Of a DNA stretch of 43,067 nt, positions 36,556-43,067 are shown in pieces. Every line of letters starts with the position of its first letter. Position 1 is the first letter of the stretch. This DNA comes from PWND01 sp964601515 (GTDB lineage: Bacteria > Bacteroidota > Bacteroidia > Bacteroidales > UBA7960). Location of the stretch: contig CAZRNU010000012.1 in NCBI GenBank assembly GCA_964601515.1, positions 1-43,067 on the forward strand, read 5' to 3'. The notes under the pieces are model-generated. The model did not search any database, was not told the origin of the DNA, and saw nothing but the letters and a program-made list of their open reading frames with translations. A program made the translations under genes and the position numbers.

Positions 36556-37602
36556 TTATGCTGTTGTTATATAGTTAATGTCTTGAATTAAAGCTGCTTC
36601 TTTTGAAGTTAAATTTTCGAATTTGTAGTCTAAAATTAACTTTCCAAAATTTTTTCTGAATATCAGAAATTCAGGAGCTTTACTAATAGAGTCGTAAAGC
36701 TCAAATTTGTTCTCCCTATTTTTCATTGCGTTGTTAATTGTGAAATAAATTTCTTCTTTTTCTGCGAATGAAGATTCACAGAAGGCCGCTACATATTCGT
36801 TGATTTCGCTAATGGATTTTGAAATTGTCACTTGAAGAGTAGCGTTAAAAAAATCAGTAACAGATTTTAGAACATCATTCTTGAAAGCTTTAGAGAAATT
36901 AGCTGGCAATGATTTAAGAAATTTTGGTTTAATATCCTGGTCAATAAATGAAAGGTCAGAGAAATGTTGAAAAAGTAGTTTTAAATAGGCTGGATAGCCG
37001 TTATCATCCTCGGTTAATTGCAGAAAAGCTTCTTTTATTTTTGGGAAATGTTCTTTTTCAAGGTCTCTGCTCGCTAGATTGCTAAATAAATTATGTATGT
37101 CTTCAGGAACAGAGATTAATCTGTCAATCATTTGGCTTGATTCTTCATTTCTAATTAACTTGTAAAGGCCATTTGTGTCCTTTGTCATTTTATCACTAAG
37201 CGTTTCTAGATCCTGTTTAATTTGAATGTTTTTCTGTAATAATAATTCGCTATCAATTTTCATGGCCTTTACATTTTTTTCAATTCGAGCTACATATATA
37301 CTTAGGCCGATACTAAAAATTGCTATAATAATTCCAAAAATACCAATGAAGTTTGACGAAGCACTCAACTCAGCGGAAACACCGTCAAATGCAGTGTCAA
37401 GCATGCCTGTCTGGCCGTTTATTTGCTCTCCTTGATATTGTTGCCGGCTTTTAACTTCAGTGATTTCTTCTTTTAAAACTGAAATCTCATTCTTCAAAGA
37501 TTCAATTTTTAGTGAGTCAGTATTAGTCCTCGTTTTAGCATCTGCATAAATGCTGAATACTATTAGAATGAAGAGTAAGATTTGTTTTTTCATACTTGTC
37601 AT
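36556..37602 (-). CDS. Coiled-coil membrane protein, unknown
   Basis: This 348-residue protein has an N-terminal signal-like segment (KKQILLFILIVFSIYADAK) and a coiled coil (about residues 30-60: LKIESLKNEISVLKEEITEV). A strong membrane segment, NFIGIFGIIIAIFSIGLSIY, lies at about 84-103, followed by a second coiled region and an alpha-helical C-terminal domain. The C-terminal domain is probably cytoplasmic. ATG 37602 or 37593 could be the start. It is paired with the 86-residue repeat protein, and the two form one cassette between repeat copies B and C. The function is unknown. Confidence 0.7.
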   Translation of the reverse strand: MTSMKKQILLFILIVFSIYADAKTRTNTDSLKIESLKNEISVLKEEITEVKSRQQYQGEQINGQTGMLDTAFDGVSAELSASSNFIGIFGIIIAIFSIGLSIYVARIEKNVKAMKIDSELLLQKNIQIKQDLETLSDKMTKDTNGLYKLIRNEESSQMIDRLISVPEDIHNLFSNLASRDLEKEHFPKIKEAFLQLTEDDNGYPAYLKLLFQHFSDLSFIDQDIKPKFLKSLPANFSKAFKNDVLKSVTDFFNATLQVTISKSISEINEYVAAFCESSFAEKEEIYFTINNAMKNRENKFELYDSISKAPEFLIFRKNFGKLILDYKFENLTSKEAALIQDINYITTA

Positions 37603-37627
37603 TATTTATACTTACTGCTAAAAAGAA

Positions 37628-38125
37628 AATACACGCATATTGCGCCTATCCCCAGCCTGCCAAAAACCACCGCAGTTGCTATTTCAAATCGGATATCGAA
37701 CGCAAATATAACATTTTATTAAATATCCAATCCAGCCGGTAGATTTTTTTTATAAATTTCAAACCTAATCCCTGTAATTTAATAACTTCTTAAAAAGATC
37801 ATGGTTTTGCGCGGTGTGGGAGAAGTATGTCATGAGGACACGATAAAGAATCGAAATCACTCATTTATAGCACTATTCCTGAAGTGCAGCATAACATTAT
37901 TACCTCAAATTTAGAAACATCTTTATCAATAAAGCTCAACTTCCCCCTAAAACCTAACGAAAACTGCCGGTAAGTGCATAGCCTTAAAAGGGATGTAGTT
38001 CAACCTGGAACCAAGGACGAAGGAAGAGCTCAGCGTTAGCCCCGCCATCGGCGGTGGGAGCTAATAATCGCGGTTCCGATATTTATCGGAATTGCAGACA
38101 GCTCATATTCCTATTTATTAGCATT
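37628..38125 (-). repeat. Cassette-flanking repeat, copy C (about 0.50 kb)
   Basis: This copy has the same landmark order as A and B. The right-end hairpin here is CCGCC-ATC-GGCGG flanked by TAGC and GCTA, then TTCCGATATTTATCGGAA. It lies between the membrane-protein start (26 bp away) and the stop of the HNH/zinc-like gene (7 bp away). Confidence 0.9.
37703..37710 (-). promoter_or_regulatory. Promoter element inside repeat copy C, for the membrane-protein cassette
   Basis: The minus strand reads TATATTTG at the conserved repeat position. It predicts a leader of about 95 nt before ATG 37602. Confidence 0.5.
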
Positions 38126-38131
38126 AGTGGT

Positions 38132-38926
38132 TCATTTCTTGATGTTTGTATACTTTAAAATAAATTCCCAACCCTGTCCTTCTGGAAAATGCATAATTCC
38201 AAATTTGTTATCAGGAGTTGGTGCGAATGGCTCTATTCTTTCTAACTCACTTAAGTCTTTCTTAACGTTAAATGCAAAAACAAAACCTGCTAATAAGAAG
38301 GTGATTAATATTCCTTTTTCTGTCTCAGCTTTAATTGGTTGTCCAATAAAATCAGCGGGTAAATTTTCGTCCTTTAAGTAAGTCATTGTTATGATGGGGA
38401 AATCATTGAATTTTCCAGGATTGCCATCATAAATCATTCTCCTTAAATCCTCAATATGATTCTCCGGTATTTCAACATCTTTAAACAGTTCATTCTTTGA
38501 AATTGCTGAACGCCAAAGTAGTGAAAGTAGAAACAATTTAAATTTAGTATAATTCACATTCCCAAATATTGAATAGGAAAAGCCATCGACTGGGTTTCTG
38601 AAATTCTCACTCCAAATTTCTTCACCTTTAGACAAACCCCCAAATAAAATTTTACGGCCATAAGTTTCTAGCGTCCCAATAATATTATTATCGCATTCAG
38701 GGCAAAGTATTTCTTTGTCGTAAACACCTGTCGGCACATATGAAATGTGTTTACTTTCCAAAAATCTTTGAACGTCAATTTTATGGATATGGTGACTCTC
38801 ATTATACATTCCTGCTTGAACATAGAAGAAATCGGGAATTATATGCGATTTTTTCAATAGAGGTTTTTCCTGCAAGCACAATTTACATTTACCATTTTTC
38901 ATGTTTTTGAGGATTTTTTTTACCAT
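38132..38926 (-). CDS. HNH/zinc-finger-like protein
   Basis: This 264-residue protein has CKLCLQEKPLLKKSHIIPDF (about residues 14-33), resembling the first half of an HNH or zinc-binding nuclease fold, followed by LCPECDNNIIG (about 94-104). The four cysteines probably bind one zinc. SHIIP resembles an HNH catalytic histidine, but a clear final histidine is not seen. A role in nucleic-acid binding or cleavage is likely but unproven. The start lies 6 bp left of an attC-like site and the stop 7 bp from repeat copy C, as expected for a compact cassette. Confidence 0.7.
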   Translation of the reverse strand: MVKKILKNMKNGKCKLCLQEKPLLKKSHIIPDFFYVQAGMYNESHHIHKIDVQRFLESKHISYVPTGVYDKEILCPECDNNIIGTLETYGRKILFGGLSKGEEIWSENFRNPVDGFSYSIFGNVNYTKFKLFLLSLLWRSAISKNELFKDVEIPENHIEDLRRMIYDGNPGKFNDFPIITMTYLKDENLPADFIGQPIKAETEKGILITFLLAGFVFAFNVKKDLSELERIEPFAPTPDNKFGIMHFPEGQGWEFILKYTNIKK

Positions 38927-38931
38927 TAATA

Positions 38932-39059
38932 CTAACGTTTTGCAGCTACCCGAAGGGCGGGACTTTTACCACAAAACTTGATTTGAAAAACTAATGTTTG
39001 ATTAACCACAAAACTGTCTTTGGAACACGAAACCCCGCCTTTTGGGTAGGTGCTGTTAG
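38932..39059 (-). repeat. attC-like dyad (site 1)
   Basis: The 128-bp element begins and ends with CTAAC/GTTAG. Its inner arms GCAGCTACCCGAAGGGCGGG and the complement of CCCCGCCTTTTGGGTAGGTG pair with several mismatches and extra bases on one side. This asymmetric imperfect stem is the usual attC plan. The loop holds ACCACAAAACT twice. It sits 37 bp after one gene's stop and 6 bp before the next gene's start, as in integron cassettes. No integrase is in the window. Confidence 0.6.
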
Positions 39060-39096
39060 CGGTTTGTGGCTTTTTCGTGTTGTTTGCTTTCATTTG

Positions 39097-39891
39097 TTAT
39101 GAATAAATTATTGTCGCTATGATTGCGGCAACACCAATTATAGTTGCTGTTATTACACCCCACTTTGTCCAATTGAAAGATTTTTCAGCAAGTTCGTCAT
39201 TACCGTTTACTTCTGTTTTTGTTTTGATGTTTTTACCAACGTTAATTTGTCCGCTGTTGTTAGAAATGTCTCTAACTTCAATTTTATCTCCCATAATTAT
39301 TTCGGTTTTAATGTCTGCGGTTTTTGTTGTTGTCGTTTCTGATAAATATTCAAATACATAAACATTTGTATAGGTACTTTTTACACTACTTTGTTTACAT
39401 TTTGATACTGTCAGCCCCGTGCTTGATAACATCTCATTTACTATTTGAGGAATTTTGTTTGCATCTCTGTCTTGGGGTTTAATTTTTACAAAAATAAATT
39501 CGTCATTAGAGATGTTGTCAGAATTGATTCCATTTAAACTGTCTGGCTGTATAGTCGTAAACAAAAATGCTGGAGTTATTGTCGCTGGTTTAGTTTCTTC
39601 AAAATTTAGATTTTCAATGTCAAAAATATTACGAAAACTCATTACTGTGTCGCTATGAAAGGTCGCACTTTCCAATTTTTGAAAATTGCTATTGTCAAAA
39701 TTGTATTGATAGTTATTCAATATTCTTGACATTCCACTGTTATGTAGGTCTGATGAATAATTATGTATCTCTTGAAAGTCAAAGTCCGAATACTCTAATA
39801 TGTATAGGTAATAATCCGAATTAGACTTAAACATATTTTTCGGAAGGATGCTGTTGCCAATTTTAGCAATGCTTGAAATCATTAACCCCAT
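39097..39891 (-). CDS. Tail-anchored hypothetical protein
   Basis: This 264-residue protein has no signal peptide and a C-terminal membrane anchor (WGVITATIIGVAAIIATIIY) preceded by a glutamate- and lysine-rich linker. A short beta segment, GDKIEVRDISNNSGQINVGK, at about residues 200-219 resembles the GQ-x-N-x-G-x-N motif seen next to membrane anchors in several conflict-associated proteins. The N-terminal 180 residues are not recognised. It is a single-gene cassette between attC-like site 1 and a half site at 39959-39984. Confidence 0.65.
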   Translation of the reverse strand: MGLMISSIAKIGNSILPKNMFKSNSDYYLYILEYSDFDFQEIHNYSSDLHNSGMSRILNNYQYNFDNSNFQKLESATFHSDTVMSFRNIFDIENLNFEETKPATITPAFLFTTIQPDSLNGINSDNISNDEFIFVKIKPQDRDANKIPQIVNEMLSSTGLTVSKCKQSSVKSTYTNVYVFEYLSETTTTKTADIKTEIIMGDKIEVRDISNNSGQINVGKNIKTKTEVNGNDELAEKSFNWTKWGVITATIIGVAAIIATIIYS

Positions 39892-39958
39892 ATTGTCTTT
39901 TTATTCGGTTTTATCATGTTATCATAACTACATTTTTTGTCCACCTGTTGCCTGTTTT

Positions 39959-39984
39959 GCGGTCGTCCTGCCATAACCGCTAAC
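39959..39984 (-). repeat. Possible attC-like half site
   Basis: GCGGT and ACCGC (39959-39980) form a hairpin. Read on the minus strand, the overlapping GTTAGCGG resembles the right-hand core of attC-like sites and lies about 70 bp before a gene start. No matching partner arm was found to its right, so the site may be broken. The rest of 39985-40716 has no gene. Confidence 0.3.
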
Positions 39985-40619
39985 TCGTTTATATCTGCAC
40001 AAACATATCACTTTTCCCATTCGCAGAAAATAACTTTTTAATAAAGTCAGCACTCAGGAAAAAGGATTTCATGTTCAGTTTGGTTTTGTTATTGTTAAGT
40101 GATAGCAGCTACAATCCATTGTTTTGCCTTTGGTTCACCCGCCGTTTTAGGCAGATTATGTCCCGGGTTTTATTGAACGGGAGGGCGCTGCTGCAGGTTG
40201 ATGCAATCAGCTATGGGCGCAGTGTTGTGGCGGTTTTTCAAGCCAGGCGCAGGGGAAGGCCATTCAAAGGTTTGTAGTTATTCATCAAAACAAGGAACTC
40301 AGGTTTTAAGATTTAAATCAGCAACCTTAAATGCAAATATAAATCAATTTTTAAAATGCAATACATTTTTTTCTTACAAAGAATGCCAGATGATTAATAA
40401 ACTTTTTTTCTTTATTTCCTTTGCCCTGCCGATATCGGATATACAAGTTTAGGAAATCAGAAGGACGAGTTTATCTTCTGGTTGCTTAAAAATGAGAACA
40501 GCGATGGGTGGAAGCGTAACTTTTTTAGGCATTGTTAATGGTAGCATTGGGAGAAAGGATTAGAAGGCTATGCTTTCACTCTATGAGAAGATTGCGCCAC
40601 ATCTAAATGAACTGCTGTA

Positions 40620-40710
40620 TACGAGAACCGTGCGTATCCGGAGAATTTGGGAGTGAGAGAGGCGCACTCGGTTAGCTAACTAGTGGCGGAGCCGTCTACT
40701 CGATTGGGGC
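40620..40710 (+). mobile_element. Probable group II intron 3'-end remnant (domains V-VI)
   Basis: GAACCGTGCG near 40624, the GAGAGAGGCGCACTCGG stretch, and AGCCGTCTACTCGATT ending near 40706 resemble the domain V start and the domain VI end of bacterial group II introns. The upstream 130 bp show no intact reverse transcriptase. It may be the decayed tail of an intron inserted in the cassette array. The match is partial. Confidence 0.4.
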
Positions 40711-40716
40711 ATGTTT

Positions 40717-41184
40717 TTATTTTTTCTTCTTTTTAGTTCCATGGATAAAGTATCGGTTGGTTCCTTGCTCGGGATCCCATTGACTTCTCAGTCCATTGTA
40801 AAATTCTTGGCGACTGATTTCAGTTCCTTCTGAGTCAAAATAGGTCATTCCAAGTTTTTCACCCTTGTTATATTCACCAATTCTGTATTTACCTTCTTTC
40901 CATTGACTTTTGACTATTCCATGTAGCACCATGCTGTCAACGGGAACGGTCGTTTTGAAAAATCGAGGTAACCATTTCGATTTTCTTATTTCAAGGCTGT
41001 CTGGATAAAGAAATGCTTGTCCTTGCTCTATAATGTTCGAGTCTGAGTAAGTAACAAAGTCAACCAATACTGAATTCTCATAGACTTCTAAGGTGTCAAA
41101 GTCTGTCCAAGTCGAACTGTTTTGTCCTTTCAGTTGTCCTGTCAAGACAATAAAAAGTAATATTATGATGTACGAATGTTTCAT
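40717..41184 (-). CDS. Exported hypothetical protein, MORN/YwqK-like repeats
   Basis: This 155-residue protein has a clear signal peptide, MKHSYIIILLFIVLTGQLKG, then QNSS. The C-terminal half contains YRIGEYNKGEKLGMTYFDSE, similar to the glycine-bearing beta hairpins of MORN/YwqK-like proteins. It ends with a run of lysines. I chose the ATG at 41184 because a longer start at 41247 would lie inside the attC-like site. The stop is close to the group II intron-like remnant. The function is unknown; such proteins often act as immunity or surface proteins. Confidence 0.65.
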   Translation of the reverse strand: MKHSYIIILLFIVLTGQLKGQNSSTWTDFDTLEVYENSVLVDFVTYSDSNIIEQGQAFLYPDSLEIRKSKWLPRFFKTTVPVDSMVLHGIVKSQWKEGKYRIGEYNKGEKLGMTYFDSEGTEISRQEFYNGLRSQWDPEQGTNRYFIHGTKKKKK

Positions 41185-41194
41185 TTTAAATATG

Positions 41195-41327
41195 CCCCAA
41201 CGTTTTTCGGCTTGCCGCAGGCGGGGTTTTTTAGCACTGCCGTTCATTTGTAAAACCGCACTTCAATTATACTAAAAAACTGTCAACCGAAGCACTGCAC
41301 CCCCGCTTGCGGCAAACCGATGTTGGC
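41195..41327 (-). repeat. attC-like dyad (site 2)
   Basis: The 133-bp element ends in CCCCAAC and GTTGGC. Its arms CGGCTTGCCGCAGGCGGGG and the complement of CCCCCGCTTGCGGCAAACCG pair with few mismatches; the left arm carries extra T residues. It lies 24 bp after the stop of the nuclease gene and 10 bp before the start of the exported-protein gene, the same plan as site 1. Arm sequences differ from site 1 while the fold is kept, as in integron cassettes. Confidence 0.65.
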
Positions 41328-41351
41328 AGTAGTGCTTCTTATTGCCAGCCG

Positions 41352-42803
41352 TTACATTATTAACTCATCAAGTTTCCTTGTTAAAAAGTTGTCTATACCT
41401 ATTTCGTCATTTTGTTCTCTCAAGTTTAGTAGATAAATGATGTCGTTGTCGTCAAGAACAATTATATAACCTTTTCTGTCGTTTAAAACATCCCTACATC
41501 TTTCTATTACTTGACCTTTGTTTTCTATTGAACGACACAACAAAATTCCAAAAACTCCACGCTTATCGCTAAATCTACCTTGAAGTTGGTCAATCTCTGG
41601 ATTGCCAATTTCTTTTCCGTAGTTCTTGCATTCAACAAATATTTTTGGACATTTTATTTGATGTAGTTGGTGTAGTGATTTGAAGAAACCGTTATTGTCT
41701 GTGTTGTTAAATACGATGTCAATACGTTTACGACCATTGTTGATTTTCACTTCACTGTCAGGGCTAGAAACTCTAACACCAAAAATTTGGATAAGATTGT
41801 CAAATGATATTTTATGGTAATTGTTCGCATCATCATTACCTGTCTTGATGTTTGCCAATATTCCTGCTCTGTCGTTTGCTGTAAGAACTTTTTTGTTAGG
41901 CTGAAGTGCGGGAGTTCCTTTATTAACTGCTGTCCTTCTTAATTCATCTTTATACTTTTCTAATACACGCGGATGTTTTTTTGAGAATTGATACAAAAAG
42001 TCTGTTGACATTGGATACTTATCTTGTAAATCTTTTTTACGAACCACTACACGACCATTTTTTAGGATAGAGGCTAATGCGTCACCTGCGTGTTCGTGTT
42101 CAGCTCGAAGAAATTCAAGAACGAAGTTTCTATAATATTTGTCTTTACTTAGCTGAGGGTCTCGTCTAACACTTGAAATAGGAAGCAAAATTTTGGGTAA
42201 TCCGTTTATAACGGGTAACTCTGCATAGTAACTTGTAAAAGAAAGAGTGTCATAATCAAATGTGTTGTTTACAGGAACTTTTTTTACTGCTATATTATGT
42301 TTTTTGCATTGTTCTTGAGTAAACTCAATCAAAGGTTTTTTCAAAATGTTAGCAGTAATATCTGAAATCTTATCCCTGTTAATTCCGTGTATCATTAACG
42401 CACAATCAGCTATATCCTTAATGTCTCCCGATTTTGCTGCTTGACTTGTCTCAAATGCTGTAAGAATTTCCTTTGCCTGAACAGAGCCAATACCACGTCC
42501 ACTTGGTTTCCCCGTTGAATATCCGAGAGCTACTTCATCAACTTCGTGCATAGCATTTAACAAAGTATTAATTGCTTTTTTGTCACCAACTTTTATGCTG
42601 TCAATTAGATACTGAAAAAAGCCTGTTATGTGTAATTCACATTTTCTCGACCAATTTGTCCCCATTGCCGAAATTCCATATGGGTCAAGAAAAAGTTGTA
42701 TGTCTTGATTTGCGTATATGTCTAAAAAGTCTAAATCTTCTGATTTTATCTTTAGTCCGAAGTGTTCACTAAATCTAGGCGGTTCAATTGCTATTTTACT
42801 CAT
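41352..42803 (-). CDS. PD-(D/E)XK nuclease-domain protein, solitary
   Basis: In this 483-residue protein, residues 1-300 are unrecognised and mostly helical. A C-terminal nuclease core reads KRIDIVFNN (acidic strand), then KIFVECKNYGKEIGNPEIDQ with ECK and the following Q typical of restriction-endonuclease folds (Mrr-like). The product would cut DNA. No methyltransferase lies beside it. It stands alone in a cassette, with repeat copy D upstream and attC-like site 2 downstream, suggesting a single-gene defence protein whose N-terminus recognises the target or trigger. Confidence 0.75.
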   Translation of the reverse strand: MSKIAIEPPRFSEHFGLKIKSEDLDFLDIYANQDIQLFLDPYGISAMGTNWSRKCELHITGFFQYLIDSIKVGDKKAINTLLNAMHEVDEVALGYSTGKPSGRGIGSVQAKEILTAFETSQAAKSGDIKDIADCALMIHGINRDKISDITANILKKPLIEFTQEQCKKHNIAVKKVPVNNTFDYDTLSFTSYYAELPVINGLPKILLPISSVRRDPQLSKDKYYRNFVLEFLRAEHEHAGDALASILKNGRVVVRKKDLQDKYPMSTDFLYQFSKKHPRVLEKYKDELRRTAVNKGTPALQPNKKVLTANDRAGILANIKTGNDDANNYHKISFDNLIQIFGVRVSSPDSEVKINNGRKRIDIVFNNTDNNGFFKSLHQLHQIKCPKIFVECKNYGKEIGNPEIDQLQGRFSDKRGVFGILLCRSIENKGQVIERCRDVLNDRKGYIIVLDDNDIIYLLNLREQNDEIGIDNFLTRKLDELIM

Positions 42804-42860
42804 AATTTTTCAGTCTGTTTGTTCTTTGCAGGTTGTCCTTTAGCATTACTGCCAACAAGT

Positions 42861-42982
42861 GAATATACGCATATTGCGCATGCTTCCGACTTGTCCACAA
42901 CCACCACAATTGCTTTCTCAAACCGGATTTTCAACGCAAATATAATATTTTATTAAATATCCAATCCAGCCGGCAAATTTTT
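42861..42982 (-). repeat. Cassette-flanking repeat, copy D (promoter part only)
   Basis: The first 120 bp match the left end of copies A-C (ATACGCATATTGCGCAT, CCACAACCACCACAATTGC, TTTTATTAAATATCCAATCC). After 42982 the sequence departs. Only the part that drives the gene is kept, which suggests the promoter end is what the cassette needs. Confidence 0.75.
42937..42944 (-). promoter_or_regulatory. Promoter element inside repeat copy D, for the nuclease gene
   Basis: The minus strand reads TATATTTG at the conserved repeat position. The transcript should start near 42930, leaving about 125 nt before ATG 42803. Confidence 0.5.
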
Positions 42983-43008
42983 TGGCTTTAATATTTTTAG
43001 CTCTGAAA

Positions 43009-43052
43009 GGCGCTCAGGCTTGCATTACGTTTTGCTGCATGCCTGAGCCGCC
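43009..43052. other. Inverted repeat at the right edge
   Basis: GGCGCTCAGGC (43009-43019) and GCCTGAGCCGCC (43041-43052) are near-perfect inverse copies with a 21-bp spacer. This could be a hairpin near an operon end or the edge of another element; the window stops too soon to tell. Confidence 0.4.
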
Positions 43053-43067
43053 CCCGGGTGCTCTGCA

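Noticed and set aside
40071..40452. Two overlapping plus-strand frames near 40.1-40.4 kb
   Set aside because: They overlap in different frames, lack motifs, and lie against the direction of every gene in the array.
41185..41247. Longer N-terminus for the exported MORN-like protein
   Set aside because: It would run into the attC-like dyad and would bury the signal peptide 21 residues inside the protein.
34180..42982. CRISPR-like array from repeated sequence
   Set aside because: The repeats are about 500 bp and separate whole genes. No short regular repeat-spacer pattern and no cas genes are present.

Overview
The window looks like an accessory, defence-type region from a member of the Bacteroidota. 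The evidence is a type IX secretion (T9SS) C-terminal sorting domain, several Bacteroidota-type promoters (TAnnTTTG at -7), A+T-rich coding sequence with little Shine-Dalgarno signal, and IS21-like insertion-sequence ends. Two runs of 10 N show that it is a draft assembly. Almost every gene is on the minus strand, so the regions below read right to left.

1-14.0 kb: a giant exported SpvB/FG-GAP/RHS protein (3,804 codons inside the window, running off the left edge), a T9SS cargo protein directly upstream of it, and a small divergent XRE regulator.

14.3-22.8 kb: a tightly overlapping five-gene operon encoding a SIS-HAD fusion, a phosphoribosyltransferase-like protein, an AAA/ORC-like ATPase, an unknown two-lobed Rossmann/CARF-like protein and a divergent PfkB kinase. 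An Nmad2-domain gene lies upstream. I do not recognise this combination as a named system, and it is the best candidate here for an undescribed one. It reads like a module that makes or senses a phosphorylated sugar or nucleotide metabolite, coupled to an ATPase.

22.8-27.7 kb: a G+C-richer segment bounded by inverted IS21-like ends but without a transposase. It carries an XRE-ImmA/IrrE protease, a PIN-like toxin candidate, a small protein and a protein with a carboxypeptidase-regulatory-like domain.

27.9-33.95 kb: a five-gene restriction operon. In order of transcription it encodes an XRE regulator, a nuclease-methyltransferase fusion (split only by a faulty scaffold join), an HsdS specificity subunit, an SMC/RecF-like ATPase and a TIGR02646-like HNH nuclease. 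It resembles a BcgI-type system merged with a Septu-like (PtuA/PtuB) pair. No HsdR motor is present.

34-43 kb: an array of single-gene or two-gene cassettes, all facing the same way. Some are separated by about 0.5 kb copies of one repeat family that carries a promoter. Others are separated by attC-like dyads of about 130 bp. Cargo includes a kinase plus deoxyribosyltransferase-like gene, a coiled-coil membrane protein with a small repeat-containing partner, an HNH/zinc-like protein, a tail-anchored protein, an exported protein and a PD-(D/E)XK nuclease. A probable group II intron remnant is also present. No integrase lies in the window.
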